Of a DNA stretch of 63,727 nucleotides, positions 43,347 through 52,607 are shown in pieces. The notes beneath the pieces are model-generated. The model was not told where the DNA came from and did no database searches. It saw nothing but the letters and a program-made list of their open reading frames with translations. The stretch's first letter is position 1, and each line of letters opens with the position of its first letter. The DNA is from Kineothrix sp. MSJ-39 (lineage in GTDB: Bacteria > Bacillota > Clostridia > Lachnospirales > Lachnospiraceae). Location of the stretch: contig NZ_JAHLPN010000016.1 in the NCBI RefSeq assembly GCF_018917935.1, forward strand, positions 1 through 63,727. Direction: 5' to 3'. The translations under genes were made by a program, and so were the position numbers.

Positions 43347-44498
43347 ATGGAAAGAGGAATCAATACACGATGTCTCCATCTGGAGGAGACAGAAGGAAAG
43401 ACAGAAAACTATGGTGCGATCAGTTATCCGATCTACCAGACAGCAACCTATGCACATCCGGGTGTAGGGCAGAGCACAGGCTTTGACTATAGCAGACTGC
43501 AGAACCCGACCAAAGAGCATCTCGAAAAGATCGTGGCTTCTTTGGAACATGGCAGCGATGCATTTGCACTTTCTACCGGAATGGCAGCAATCACTCTTTT
43601 GATGGAGCTTTTCAAGCCGGGCGATCATCTGATCGTGGATAGTGATCTGTACGGCGGAAGCATCAGACTGTTCCGCAATGTATCCCAGAAAAACGGCATC
43701 ACATTTTCTGCAGTGGACAGTTATCAGGATGATATTGAAAGCTTTGTAAAGGAAGAAACAAAGGCAATCTATATTGAGACCCCGACCAATCCGATGATGA
43801 ATGTGGCAGATATCGGAAAGCTTTCCGAAATTGCAAAAAGACACAATCTTTTGTTAATTGTAGACAACACATTTTTGTCGCCGTATTTCCAGAATCCGTT
43901 GACGCTGGGAGCAGATATTGTGGTACACAGCGGAACAAAGTTTTTAGGCGGACACAATGATACACTGGCAGGCTTCCTTGTGACGAACAGAGAAGAGATC
44001 AGTGAACGGCTTCGTTTCCTGATCAAGACAACAGGAGCCGGTCTGGCACCATTTGACAGCTGGCTGATCCTGCGTGGTATTAAAACACTCGGAATCCGTA
44101 TGGAGCGGGCACAGAAAAATGCACTTGAGATCGCAAACTGGTTGAAAACACAGCCTGCTGTGACAAAGGTCATCTATCCGGGACTTCCGGAGCATCCGGG
44201 ATATGAGATCATGAAAAAACAGGCAAGAGGCTTTGGTTCTATGCTGACATTTTATGTAGACAGCAAAGAGCATGCATTTGAAATTCTTGAAAAAGTGCGT
44301 ATGATCAAATTTGCCGAAAGTCTGGGCGGCGTGGAAACGCTCCTGACTTATCCGACAACACAGACACATGCAGATGTCCCGCAGGAGATCAGAGAGAAGA
44401 ACGGCATTACAGATTGTACGCTGCGGCTTTCCGTCGGCATCGAAGATGCCCAGGATCTGATCGTAGAGCTGACGCAGGTGTTTGCGGAGCTTAGCTGA
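43347..44498 (+). CDS. metB: Trans-sulfuration PLP enzyme (cystathionine gamma-synthase/lyase family)
   Basis: The protein has 383 residues and belongs to the Cys/Met metabolism PLP family: YPIYQTATYAHPG, SRLQNPTKEHLEKIVASLE, ALSTGMAAI, TPTNPMMNVADI, LLIVDNTFLSPYF, VVHSGTKFLGGHND (PLP-Lys) and GGVETLLTYP. The length fits MetB/MetC-type enzymes better than the longer O-acetylhomoserine sulfhydrylases. The exact reaction (synthase, gamma-lyase or sulfhydrylase) is not decidable by eye. It is 57 bp ahead of a PatB-type lyase, so a homocysteine/methionine route is likely. Confidence 0.85.
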   Translation: MERGINTRCLHLEETEGKTENYGAISYPIYQTATYAHPGVGQSTGFDYSRLQNPTKEHLEKIVASLEHGSDAFALSTGMAAITLLMELFKPGDHLIVDSDLYGGSIRLFRNVSQKNGITFSAVDSYQDDIESFVKEETKAIYIETPTNPMMNVADIGKLSEIAKRHNLLLIVDNTFLSPYFQNPLTLGADIVVHSGTKFLGGHNDTLAGFLVTNREEISERLRFLIKTTGAGLAPFDSWLILRGIKTLGIRMERAQKNALEIANWLKTQPAVTKVIYPGLPEHPGYEIMKKQARGFGSMLTFYVDSKEHAFEILEKVRMIKFAESLGGVETLLTYPTTQTHADVPQEIREKNGITDCTLRLSVGIEDAQDLIVELTQVFAELS

Positions 44499-44555
44499 TC
44501 ATAGAGCTGGCACAGGAAAAGAAAGACCCGAGAAAAGCAAACAGGAGACAAAAAC

Positions 44556-45734
44556 ATGGCAGAGAGAAATTTGGATTTTGACCGGATCATTGACAGAAAA
44601 AATACTAGATGTTTGAAATATGATTTTGCCGTAAAGCGTGGTATGCCGGAAGATGTATTGCCGCTCTGGGTGGCGGATATGGATTTCGAGACATCCTCTT
44701 ACATAGAAGATGCATTGACAGAACGCGTGCAAGAGGGTATTTTCGGATACAGTGATGTGCAGACGCCTTATTTTGAGATCGTCAGAGACTGGATGGTAAG
44801 ACATCATGACTGGGAACCGCAGGAGAAGTGGCTCATCAAAACACCGGGCGTTGTATTTGCACTTGCCATGGCTGTAAAAGCATATACCGATCCGGGAGAT
44901 AAGGTGCTCCTGCAGCAGCCTGTATATTATCCGTTTTCCGAAGTGATCACTGACAATGGCAGAGAGGTGGTCAGTAATGATCTTGTCCTGACGGAGGATG
45001 GAACCTACAAGATAGATTTCACAGATTTTGAGCAGAAGATCATTGCAAACGGAATTAAACTGTTTCTGTTATGCAGTCCGCACAATCCGGTCGGCAGAGT
45101 CTGGACAAGAGAAGAACTGGAGAAAATCGGTGATATCTGTGTGAAGCATGGGGTAACGGTTGTCAGTGATGAGATCCACAATGACTTTGTCTGGGAAGGA
45201 ACACATACCGTATTTGCAGGTATCAAAAAGGAATTTGCGGATATTTCCGTTACCTGCACCTCACCAAGCAAAACCTTTAATCTGGCAAGTATGCTGATCT
45301 CCAATATCTTTATTCCGAATCAGACACTTCGCCGGAAATTCCGCAAGGAAATGGACCGGGCAGGGATCAGCCAGCTCAGCGTGCTGGGACTGGTGGCGAC
45401 AGAGGCGGCTTATGCACACGGAGATGAATGGTATACTGCCATGAAAAACTATGTCAGAGATAATATTGCGTTTGCCAAGGCATATGTAGAAGAAAATCTG
45501 CCGGGCGTCCGCATGATAGACACACAGGGAACTTATCTGATCTGGCTTGATTTCAGACAGACGGGTCTTACCGTAGAAGAACTGGATCATAAGATCATTT
45601 ATGAAGCCAAGCTCTGGCTGGACAGCGGCAAGATCTTCGGGAAAACAGGAGAAGGCTTTGAGCGGATCAATGTGGCATGCCCGAGAGCTGTTTTGCAGGA
45701 GGCACTGGATCGGATCCGTGGCATTTTGCAGTAG
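44556..45734 (+). CDS. patB: PatB/MalY-type aminotransferase-fold C-S lyase
   Basis: This 392-residue fold-type I PLP enzyme contains DVLPLWVADMDFETSSYIED, GIFGYSDVQTPYFE, the cofactor loop TPGVVFALAMAVKAYTDPGD, SPHNPVGRVWT, VSDEIHNDFVW and SPSKTFNLASM (PLP-Lys). PatB/MalY proteins cleave cystathionine to homocysteine, pyruvate and ammonia. It lies directly behind the metB-type gene. The same window makes PLP (pdxST at 48.8 kb). Confidence 0.9.
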   Translation: MAERNLDFDRIIDRKNTRCLKYDFAVKRGMPEDVLPLWVADMDFETSSYIEDALTERVQEGIFGYSDVQTPYFEIVRDWMVRHHDWEPQEKWLIKTPGVVFALAMAVKAYTDPGDKVLLQQPVYYPFSEVITDNGREVVSNDLVLTEDGTYKIDFTDFEQKIIANGIKLFLLCSPHNPVGRVWTREELEKIGDICVKHGVTVVSDEIHNDFVWEGTHTVFAGIKKEFADISVTCTSPSKTFNLASMLISNIFIPNQTLRRKFRKEMDRAGISQLSVLGLVATEAAYAHGDEWYTAMKNYVRDNIAFAKAYVEENLPGVRMIDTQGTYLIWLDFRQTGLTVEELDHKIIYEAKLWLDSGKIFGKTGEGFERINVACPRAVLQEALDRIRGILQ

Positions 45735-45786
45735 AAAGCAATGAACCAATAAGTCCTGTTTTGCATTTTTGTGTAAAAGCTGTTAG

Positions 45787-45818
45787 AATAATCCTTGACT
45801 ATGTCAGGGATTATTTTT
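45787..45818 (+). terminator. Terminator after the patB-type gene
   Basis: AATAATCC (45787-45794) pairs with GGATTATT (45808-45815), with inner TGA/TCA. A T-run follows. Confidence 0.85.
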
Positions 45819-45819
45819 A

Positions 45820-45846
45820 TGTAATAGGAAACTTCGTTCCTGTTAC
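45820..45846 (+). repeat. Second hairpin before the SpoU methyltransferase gene
   Basis: TGTAATAGGAA pairs with TTCCTGTTACA with one T-G around an ACTTCG loop. There is no T-run. It lies in the short leader of the methyltransferase gene. Confidence 0.5.
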
Positions 45847-45873
45847 ACAAAAACATTGCGCAGCGAGGAAAAA

Positions 45874-46698
45874 ATGCAACTGATTGATATAACGGATTTT
45901 CAGGATCCGGCACTTGATGTATATGCCAGAATATCGGAAGGGCAGCTTTTAAACAGGGCAGAGCCTGAAAAGGGAATGTTCATTGCAGAAAGCCCGAAAG
46001 TGATACAGCGGGCACTTCAGGCAGGCTATCAGCCCATCAGCTTTCTGGTAGAGAAAAAATTAGCACAGACAAACCGGGAAACAAGAGAGCTTCTGGAATG
46101 CTGTGCGGACATTCCAGTCTATACAGCCGAGTTTGAAGTATTAACACAACTGACAGGATTTATGTTAACCAGAGGAATGCTCTGTGCGATGTACAGAAAG
46201 CCGCTTCCATCCATGGAAGAGGTCTGCAGGGGAGCAAAGCGGATCGCTGTTTTGGAAAATGTCGTGAATCCGACCAATGTAGGTGCGATCTTCCGGTCAG
46301 CAGCGGCACTTGGCATGGACGCGGTGCTTTTGACAAGGGCATGTTCTAATCCTTTGTACCGGCGGGCGATCCGTGTCAGTATGGGAACGGTATTTCAGGT
46401 TCCATGGACATTTGCGGATGCAGACTGGGAAAGCACCGGTGTAGAAAAGCTACATACACTCGGATTCCGGACAGCAGCACTTGCTCTTTCAGACGATTCG
46501 GTCAGTATAGAAGAGGAAGCACTGCGCAGAGAAGAAAAGCTGGCGGTTGTGCTTGGGACAGAGGGTGAAGGACTGCTGGACGGGACGATCGCAGCGTGCG
46601 ATTATACTGTGCGGATCCCCATGCAGCATGGCGTGGATTCCTTAAATGTAGCTGCGGCGAGCGCAGTTGCCTTTTGGGAACTGCGTAGCAGGATGTAG
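45874..46698 (+). CDS. SpoU/TrmH-family RNA 2'-O-methyltransferase
   Basis: The protein has 274 residues. The N-terminal substrate-binding domain is SpoU_sub_bind-like. The SPOUT catalytic domain shows motif 1 NPTNVGAIFRSAAALGMDAV, motif 2 VLGTEGEGL and motif 3 IPMQHGVDSLNVAAASAVAF. Members methylate ribose in rRNA or tRNA; the site is unknown. The ATG at 45874 has GCGAGGA upstream; a TTG at 45856 is less likely. A DUF-type membrane gene follows by 61 bp. Confidence 0.9.
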   Translation: MQLIDITDFQDPALDVYARISEGQLLNRAEPEKGMFIAESPKVIQRALQAGYQPISFLVEKKLAQTNRETRELLECCADIPVYTAEFEVLTQLTGFMLTRGMLCAMYRKPLPSMEEVCRGAKRIAVLENVVNPTNVGAIFRSAAALGMDAVLLTRACSNPLYRRAIRVSMGTVFQVPWTFADADWESTGVEKLHTLGFRTAALALSDDSVSIEEEALRREEKLAVVLGTEGEGLLDGTIAACDYTVRIPMQHGVDSLNVAAASAVAFWELRSRM

Positions 46699-46759
46699 AA
46701 AACGCGGGATAGAGGACGCGGGAGACGGAAAATACAGATAGAAAAGAAGGTTTAGGGAA

Positions 46760-47425
46760 ATGAAAAATTTAAAAGTCAGAGTGCCCATGTATCTGGTCGG
46801 GTTATTTATTATGACGGTAGGGATTGCCGTATCGGTGAAGTCGAATCTGGGTGTTTCACCGGTCAGCTCCATTCCGTATACCATGACCTGTGTATGGGGG
46901 ATCGAAATGGGAAAAGCAACGATCCTGTTTCATGCGGGACTGGTGGTATTACAGATCCTGCTGCTAAGGAAGCGATTCCGGCCGATCCAGTTATTACAGG
47001 TGCTGGTGGGCGTGATCTTTGGCTATTTTACAACCTTTTGTAATTATCTGATGACATTTCTGCCAACGCCGCATCTTATGATAGTCAGGCTGCTTATGAT
47101 GCTGTTAAGTGCAGCACTCATTGCATTTGGCATCTTTTTATATCTGCCGGCAGACCTCATTCCACTTGCGGGAGAGGGAGCGATGCAGGCGGTAGCACAG
47201 GTGACGGGTATTGCATTTTCAAAGGTAAAGATCGCTTTTGATTGCTCTATGGTAACCATTTCGGCAGTTACCTGTCTGTTACTGATCCACGGACTGGGCA
47301 GTGTCGGCATTGGAACAGTGATCGCAGCCGTTCTGGTGGGATATATTTTAGGCTGCTTTACAAAGCTGCTTGGCAGCAAGAGAGATCAGATCCTGCATGG
47401 AACTGAAAATGAAAAAAGTATGTAG
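46760..47425 (+). CDS. YczE/YitT-like polytopic membrane protein
   Basis: The protein has 221 residues and about five or six transmembrane segments. The motif GVSPVSSIPYTMTCVWGIEMGKATILFH, cited here in pieces as GVSPVSSIPYT and GKATILFHAGLV, is the conserved YczE-like repeat (a Gly-x-x-Pro loop). It is probably a small-molecule or ion exporter. Substrate unknown. AGAAGG precedes the ATG. It lies upstream of the PH-domain pseudogene. Confidence 0.75.
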   Translation: MKNLKVRVPMYLVGLFIMTVGIAVSVKSNLGVSPVSSIPYTMTCVWGIEMGKATILFHAGLVVLQILLLRKRFRPIQLLQVLVGVIFGYFTTFCNYLMTFLPTPHLMIVRLLMMLLSAALIAFGIFLYLPADLIPLAGEGAMQAVAQVTGIAFSKVKIAFDCSMVTISAVTCLLLIHGLGSVGIGTVIAAVLVGYILGCFTKLLGSKRDQILHGTENEKSM

Positions 47426-47473
47426 GGATAAGACAGATCGCAAATCGAAAGAAACCGTAATAAATACACAAGC

Positions 47474-47701
47474 ATGGATTTATTTGTTCGGTGTTTTACT
47501 TTTACTTATGAAATGAAACCTTTTACAGACCTGTCGCATATTAATATTCATAGAGGCATCTTTGATCAGATGCTGGGCGTTGGCGATGTGTAACTGTTAT
47601 GTGAGCATACCGATATCTATGCTGATACGATGTATCCAAATGATCTGCGCCCGGAAGAAAATCATGGATACCAGACAAGTTATAAAGGACTGGATTGTTA
47701 A
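47474..47701 (+). pseudogene. Remnant of a PH-domain (bPH_2-like) protein
   Basis: The frame from ATG 47474 encodes MDLFVRCFTFTYEMKPFTDL, then SHINIHRGIFDQMLGVGDV before TAA at 47591-47593. SHINI…GIFDQMLGVGDV is typical of bacterial PH domains, which usually continue for another 40 residues. The same frame stays open after the TAA to 47701 but is not recognisably PH-like. No ribosome binding site is visible. A decayed gene is the best reading. Confidence 0.55.
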
Positions 47702-48576
47702 TGAAGGAAAGAAACAAAGGTATATTTTATATTACGCTGGCAGCATTTTGCTTTGCACTGATGAGTCTGTTTGTCAGGCTGTCCGGTGATCTGCCGCCTA
47801 TGCAGAAGGCATTCTTTAGAAACTTTGTCGCGCTTTTGTTTGCGGGCGGTATTTTATGGAAAAAACATATTTCTTTGAAGGTACCGCGCGAGGACTGGAT
47901 TTATTTGTTTTTGCGTGTTTTCTGCGGAACGGCGGGGGTGATCTGTAACTTTTATGCGATCGACCATCTGCATATAGCGGATGCTAACATGCTGAATAAG
48001 ATGTCGCCGTTTTTTGCGATCATTGCCTCTTATTTTCTGCTGAAAGAGAAGGTGGCACCGTATCAGGCAGCCTGCGTTCTACTGGCGTTTACAGGGGCTT
48101 TGTTCATTCTGCGGCCGGGCTTTGATTCCATGGTAACGATCCCTGCATTGATCGGTCTGCTGGGCGGTCTTGGAGCAGGGATTGCCTACACAATGGTAAG
48201 AATCCTGGGCGGACATGGCGTAAAAGGGCCGATCATTGTGTTTGCCTTTTCTCTGTTTTCCGTACTGGTGGCAGTACCGTATCTGCTCTTTGCCTATACA
48301 CCGATGAGCATGCAGCAGTTTCTGTGTCTGATGCTGGCAGGACTGGCAGCAGCGGGCGGACAGTTTTCCATTACGGCGGCGTATACACATGCGCCTGCAA
48401 AGGAAATATCTGTCTTTGACTATATGCAGATCGTCTTTTCTTCGCTCCTTGGTATTTTCATCCTGCATGAGATGCCGACGGTGCTCAGTGTGATCGGCTA
48501 TGTGATCATTATCGGGGCATCGATCATCATGTTTTTACTGAACCGCAAAAAAGACAGGGTATCAGAGACTGGGTAA
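47701..48576 (+). CDS. EamA/DMT-family transporter
   Basis: The protein has 291 residues with ten hydrophobic segments in two EamA repeats: ITLAAFCFALMSLFVRLSGD, SPFFAIIASYFLLKEKVAPY…FTGALFILRP, then a second repeat ending LGIFILHEMPTVLSVIGYVI. The substrate is unknown. The start is ambiguous: ATG at 47701, or TTG at 47695 which has AAAGGA at better spacing. It overlaps the end of the PH-domain remnant by one base. Confidence 0.85.
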   Translation: MKERNKGIFYITLAAFCFALMSLFVRLSGDLPPMQKAFFRNFVALLFAGGILWKKHISLKVPREDWIYLFLRVFCGTAGVICNFYAIDHLHIADANMLNKMSPFFAIIASYFLLKEKVAPYQAACVLLAFTGALFILRPGFDSMVTIPALIGLLGGLGAGIAYTMVRILGGHGVKGPIIVFAFSLFSVLVAVPYLLFAYTPMSMQQFLCLMLAGLAAAGGQFSITAAYTHAPAKEISVFDYMQIVFSSLLGIFILHEMPTVLSVIGYVIIIGASIIMFLLNRKKDRVSETG

Positions 48577-48633
48577 GCATAACGTGGGATATGTCGGTTT
48601 ATTTGAAAGTCAAATAAAGAATAGCACATAAAT

Positions 48634-48684
48634 GTGGTATGGTATAAAAAGTGTAAATTGGCACTTTTAACCATACCACTTTTT
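48634..48684 (+). terminator. Long hairpin terminator after the EamA gene
   Basis: GTGGTATGG (48634-48642) pairs with CCATACCAC (48671-48679), and AAAAGTG pairs with CACTTTT inside. T5 follows. Confidence 0.88.
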
Positions 48685-48797
48685 CTATATGATTTGTCAC
48701 AAGAGATCGTTAGCTGGCATCTTACATTGAAAACGGACAAAAAGCAGACATGGCAGGAGCATGCTGCCTTGTCGATAAACGAAAAGGAGAACAGAAT

Positions 48798-49673
48798 ATG
48801 AGTCAGGACAGATATGCGTTAAATAAAGAACTTGCACAGATGTTAAAGGGTGGTGTCATTATGGACGTAACGACACCGGAGCAGGCAAGGATTGCGGAAG
48901 AAGCAGGTGCCTGTGCAGTCATGGCACTGGAGCGGATTCCGGCAGATATCCGTGCAGCAGGCGGTGTTTCCCGTATGAGTGATCCGAAGATGATCAAGGG
49001 AATCCAGGAAGCAGTTTCCATTCCGGTCATGGCAAAATGCAGGATCGGACACTTTGCGGAGGCACAGATCTTAGAGGCGATCGAGATCGATTATATCGAT
49101 GAAAGTGAAGTGCTTTCACCGGCAGATGATGTGTACCATATTGACAAGACAAAGTTCAAAGTACCGTTTGTATGCGGTGCAAAGGATCTGGGAGAAGCAC
49201 TCCGCAGAATCAACGAGGGAGCTTCCATGATCCGTACAAAAGGCGAACCGGGTACAGGTGATGTGGTACAGGCAGTCCGCCATATGCGTAAAATGAACCA
49301 GGAGATCGCAAGACTGACTTCCATGCGGGAGGATGAACTGTTCCAGGCAGCAAAAGAGCTGCAGGTTCCGTATGAGCTGGTTGCTTATGTACATGAAAAC
49401 GGAAAGTTACCTGTTGTTAATTTTGCAGCAGGCGGCGTGGCAACACCTGCAGATGCAGCACTGATGATGCAGCTTGGTGCAGAAGGTGTCTTTGTCGGTT
49501 CCGGTATTTTCAAATCCGGTGATCCGAAAAAGAGAGCAGCAGCGATCGTCAAAGCAGTGACGAATTTTAACGATGCCAAGATGCTGGCAGAGCTTTCCGA
49601 GGATCTCGGAGAAGCGATGGTCGGTATCAATGAGCAGGAAATCGAGCTGCTGATGGCAGAACGCGGAAAATAA
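48798..49673 (+). CDS. pdxS: Pyridoxal 5'-phosphate synthase subunit PdxS
   Basis: The 291-residue beta/alpha-barrel synthase makes PLP from ribose 5-phosphate, glyceraldehyde 3-phosphate and ammonia. It has [59 protein letters not shown] (a catalytic Lys), [14 protein letters not shown] and [12 protein letters not shown]-terminal [20 protein letters not shown] and [11 protein letters not shown] complete the signature. The ATG at 48798 has AAAAGGAG upstream. It forms an operon with pdxT, 15 bp on. Confidence 0.96.
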   Translation: MSQDRYALNKELAQMLKGGVIMDVTTPEQARIAEEAGACAVMALERIPADIRAAGGVSRMSDPKMIKGIQEAVSIPVMAKCRIGHFAEAQILEAIEIDYIDESEVLSPADDVYHIDKTKFKVPFVCGAKDLGEALRRINEGASMIRTKGEPGTGDVVQAVRHMRKMNQEIARLTSMREDELFQAAKELQVPYELVAYVHENGKLPVVNFAAGGVATPADAALMMQLGAEGVFVGSGIFKSGDPKKRAAAIVKAVTNFNDAKMLAELSEDLGEAMVGINEQEIELLMAERGK

Positions 49674-49688
49674 AAAGGCGGTGAAAGA

Positions 49689-50267
49689 ATGACGATTGCA
49701 GTTTTGGCAGTGCAGGGTGCCTTCATAGAACATGAAAAAAAGCTGCAGGCACTCGGCGCAGACGTATTTGAGATCAGACAGGCAAAGGACCTGGAACGGC
49801 ATTTTGACGGTCTGGTGCTGCCCGGCGGAGAGAGCACGGTACAGGGAAAGCTTTTGCGGGAGCTTGGACTGTTTGAAGCTTTGCGGGATAAGATCAGAGC
49901 AGGACTTCCCGTGATGGCAACCTGTGCCGGTCTGATCCTTTTAGCAGAGCATATTGCGGATGATCCTACCGTACACTTTGGCACGCTTCCGGTCACTGTA
50001 AAGCGGAACGCTTATGGCAGACAGCTTGGCAGCTTTCAGTGCACCGCAGATGTGGAAGAGATTGGTAAGCAGCTTCCGCTTACCTTTATCCGCGCGCCAT
50101 ATATCGAAAAGGCAGAGGATGCGGTAAAGGTACTGACCCGTGTAGACGGTAATATCGTAGCAGTCAGATATGAAAACCAGCTTGGGATGTCCTTTCATCC
50201 CGAGGTAACAGAGGACAACCGCGTGCATGCTTATTTTTTACAGATGTGTGAGCAGAAACTGTCTTGA
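49689..50267 (+). CDS. pdxT: Pyridoxal 5'-phosphate synthase glutaminase subunit PdxT
   Basis: The 192-residue class I glutaminase supplies ammonia to PdxS. It has IAVLAVQGAFIEHEKKL, VLPGGEST, the nucleophile in VMATCAGLILLA, and the His-Glu pair in SFHPEVTEDNR. Length and order behind pdxS are standard. Its stop overlaps the TTGACA of the csoR promoter. Confidence 0.96.
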   Translation: MTIAVLAVQGAFIEHEKKLQALGADVFEIRQAKDLERHFDGLVLPGGESTVQGKLLRELGLFEALRDKIRAGLPVMATCAGLILLAEHIADDPTVHFGTLPVTVKRNAYGRQLGSFQCTADVEEIGKQLPLTFIRAPYIEKAEDAVKVLTRVDGNIVAVRYENQLGMSFHPEVTEDNRVHAYFLQMCEQKLS

Positions 50268-50313
50268 CAAAGAAAAAGCCTTCTTTTACCATATACATGT
50301 ACCCCCAAGGGTA
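50264..50313 (+). promoter_or_regulatory. csoR promoter and operator
   Basis: TTGACA (50264-50269) is followed at 17 bases by TACCAT (50287-50292). The operator TACCCCCAAGGGTA (50300-50313), C-tract facing G-tract, resembles known CsoR sites and lies near the expected transcription start. It indicates autorepression. Confidence 0.65.
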
Positions 50314-50364
50314 TCAAAACGGAAAAGCAGGGCAGAAAGAGCCTGTTGGAGAGGAAGACAGTTC

Positions 50365-50640
50365 ATGAGACAATGTATGGATACAGATAATCTGCACAGA
50401 AGGATGAAGAAGATTATCGGTCAGCTTCAGGCAATCGACCGGATGGTGGATGAGGATGTCCCGTGTGAAGATATCCTGTCACAGATGAATGCGGCGAAAT
50501 CAGCGATCCACAAGTGTGGACAGATCGTTTTGGAAGGGCACATCAAGCATTGTGTCAGAGATGGCATAGAGCATGGAGATGCGGATAAGACGATCGAAGA
50601 TTTTACAAAAGCAGTAGAGCGCTTTGCCAATATGGGGTAA
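50365..50640 (+). CDS. csoR: CsoR-type metal-sensing repressor
   Basis: The 91-residue all-helical protein of the CsoR/RcnR (DUF156) family shows RRMKKIIGQLQAIDRMVDED. The Cu(I) ligand set is C34 (PCEDIL), H59 and C63 (GHIKHC), the C-H-C pattern of copper sensors. It should bind operators in the apo form and release on Cu(I). The operators at 50300 and 50667 flank it. The ATG at 50365 is preceded by GAGGAA. A terminator overlaps its end and separates it from the ATPase. Confidence 0.9.
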   Translation: MRQCMDTDNLHRRMKKIIGQLQAIDRMVDEDVPCEDILSQMNAAKSAIHKCGQIVLEGHIKHCVRDGIEHGDADKTIEDFTKAVERFANMG

Positions 50641-50654
50641 GGCGCTCTTTTTTT
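50616..50654 (+). terminator. Terminator overlapping the end of csoR
   Basis: AGAGCGC (50616-50622) pairs with GCGCTCT (50642-50648), and a T7 run follows. Confidence 0.85.
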
Positions 50655-50659
50655 ATCGG

Positions 50660-50689
50660 TTGACAAACCTATACCCCTATAGGTATAAT
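50660..50689 (+). promoter_or_regulatory. Promoter of the P1B ATPase with embedded CsoR-like operator
   Basis: TTGACA (50660-50665) and TATAAT (50684-50689), 18 bases apart, are consensus boxes. Between them ACCTATA (50667-50673), CCCC and TATAGGT (50678-50684) form a perfect palindrome of the CsoR C/G-tract type. A repressor there would block polymerase. Confidence 0.85.
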
Positions 50690-50723
50690 AAAGCCGAATC
50701 AGAAAAAAGAAAGAGGGTTTGTT

Positions 50724-52607
50724 ATGAAAAAGTTATGTTATAAGCTGGAGGAGTGGCTGGAGATCGGCGGAACCAGAAAAGATATCATTCTGCTTGTGAT
50801 CGCGGGACTTGCACTGTTGTGCAGTATCTTTCATGTGTTTTCCCTTCCGTTTGATATTGCATGGGTTGCCATTATCTTGTGCGGCGTTCCCATTATTTTA
50901 GAGGCGGTGATCGGTCTTGTCACGAGATTTGACATCAAGGCGGATGTGCTTGTTTCCATGGCACTGATCGCATCCGTCTGTATCGGGGAAGATTTTGCCG
51001 CCGGTGAAGTGGCATTTATCATGCAGCTCGGAGCACTTCTGGAGGATCTGACAGTCGCAAAGGCGCGTGCAGGGATTGAAAAACTGGTACATCTGTCCCC
51101 ACAGACAGCAAGGGTGCTGGGAGAAAACGGAGAACAGATCATTCCGGCAGAGCAGGTCAGAGTGGCAGACCGGATCCGTGTCCTGCCGGGTGAAACGATC
51201 CCTGTGGACGGAGTGATCGTCAGCGGACAGACATCGGTGAATCAGGCTGTTATGACCGGAGAATCTCTGCCGGTAGATAAGCAGGAAGGGGACGAAGTAT
51301 TTTCCGGAACGGTAAATCAGTTCGGTGCTTTTGAAATGACGGCAACGAAGGTCGGAGAAGACAGCTCCATCCAGCGGATGATCCGTCTGGTACAGTCTGC
51401 GGATGCGGGAAAAGCAAAGATCGTAGGACTGGCAGACCGGTGGGCAACATGGATCGTTGTGACAGCTCTGACAGCCGCAGCACTCACATGGCTGATCACG
51501 GGACAGATCATCCGTGCGGTAACGATACTGGTTGTATTTTGCCCTTGTGCGCTTGTACTGGCAACGCCGACAGCCGTTGTGGCTGCGATCGGGAATGCGA
51601 CAAAGCATGGTTTCCTTGTGCGGGAAGGAGATGCGCTGGAAAGACTTGCCGGTGTTAAGAAGATCACGTTTGATAAAACAGGAACATTGACATATGGAAA
51701 GCCAGAGGTAACGAAAGTTGTTGTGACGGATCCGGCTCTGACAGAAGATGTTTTATACAGACTGGTGGCAGCAGCGGAAGGAAATTCTGAGCATCCGCTG
51801 GGAAAAGCAATCGTTGGCTGTTATCAGAAAAAATACGGTGAAAAGCCTGTGGCTGACAGTTTCCAAATGCTTCCGGGAAAAGGAATCGTGGCAGGTGTGG
51901 ATGGCAGAGAAGTGCTTGCAGGTAACCCTGCACTGATGACCGGACATGGCGTGATATTGACAGAAGCTGTTTACAGTATGGCTGAACAGGAGCAGAAACA
52001 GGGAGCTACGATCATTTATATTGCGGTAGATGGAAAACAGGCCGGTTTCTTTGCTTTGGCAGATACGCTGCGCAGTGAAAGCGTTTCCATGATACAGAAA
52101 CTTAAGACACTTTCTGTGACGCCGGTGCTTCTGACAGGAGATACGGAAAATGTAGCGCGTGCGATCGCTGACAGACTGGAGATCGATCAGGTGCGTTCTT
52201 CCTGTCTGCCGGAGGATAAACTAAGCTATATCGATACCCTGCAGAAACAGGGAGAAAAAGTCTGCATGATCGGAGATGGCATCAATGATGCACCTGCCTT
52301 GAAAATGGCGGATGTCGGCATTGCCATGGGCGGGATCGGAAGTGATATTGCCGTAGATGCGGCAGATATCGCCCTTGTGGATGATAAAGTAGAACAGCTT
52401 CCACATCTGTTTGCACTTGCAGGCAGAATGATGCGCACGATCAGGATCAATCTGACTTTTTCCATGACACTGAACTTTGTGGCGATCATCCTTGCTATTA
52501 CCGGCATTTTAAACCCGGTCGTAGGTGCACTCGTACATAATGCGGGTTCAGTCCTTGTTATCACACATTCCGCACTTCTGCTGCGGTTTAAGAGATCAGA
52601 TCTGTGA
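50724..52607 (+). CDS. P1B-type heavy-metal ATPase with unusual TM7/TM8
   Basis: The protein has 627 residues. The membrane part with CPC (273-275, VFCPCALVLATP) precedes DKTGTLT (D317 phosphorylated), a HP-type SEHPLGKAI, and GDGINDAPALK. The N terminus has no CxxC metal-binding domain. In TM7/8 it reads NFVAIILAITGIL and GALVHNAGSVLVITHSALLL, which lack the zinc-type Lys and Asp and also the standard copper-type Tyr/Asn/Met/Ser pattern. Metal choice is therefore uncertain, although the CsoR operator points to copper. Its end overlaps the convergent TetR gene by 12 bases. Confidence 0.88.
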   Translation: MKKLCYKLEEWLEIGGTRKDIILLVIAGLALLCSIFHVFSLPFDIAWVAIILCGVPIILEAVIGLVTRFDIKADVLVSMALIASVCIGEDFAAGEVAFIMQLGALLEDLTVAKARAGIEKLVHLSPQTARVLGENGEQIIPAEQVRVADRIRVLPGETIPVDGVIVSGQTSVNQAVMTGESLPVDKQEGDEVFSGTVNQFGAFEMTATKVGEDSSIQRMIRLVQSADAGKAKIVGLADRWATWIVVTALTAAALTWLITGQIIRAVTILVVFCPCALVLATPTAVVAAIGNATKHGFLVREGDALERLAGVKKITFDKTGTLTYGKPEVTKVVVTDPALTEDVLYRLVAAAEGNSEHPLGKAIVGCYQKKYGEKPVADSFQMLPGKGIVAGVDGREVLAGNPALMTGHGVILTEAVYSMAEQEQKQGATIIYIAVDGKQAGFFALADTLRSESVSMIQKLKTLSVTPVLLTGDTENVARAIADRLEIDQVRSSCLPEDKLSYIDTLQKQGEKVCMIGDGINDAPALKMADVGIAMGGIGSDIAVDAADIALVDDKVEQLPHLFALAGRMMRTIRINLTFSMTLNFVAIILAITGILNPVVGALVHNAGSVLVITHSALLLRFKRSDL

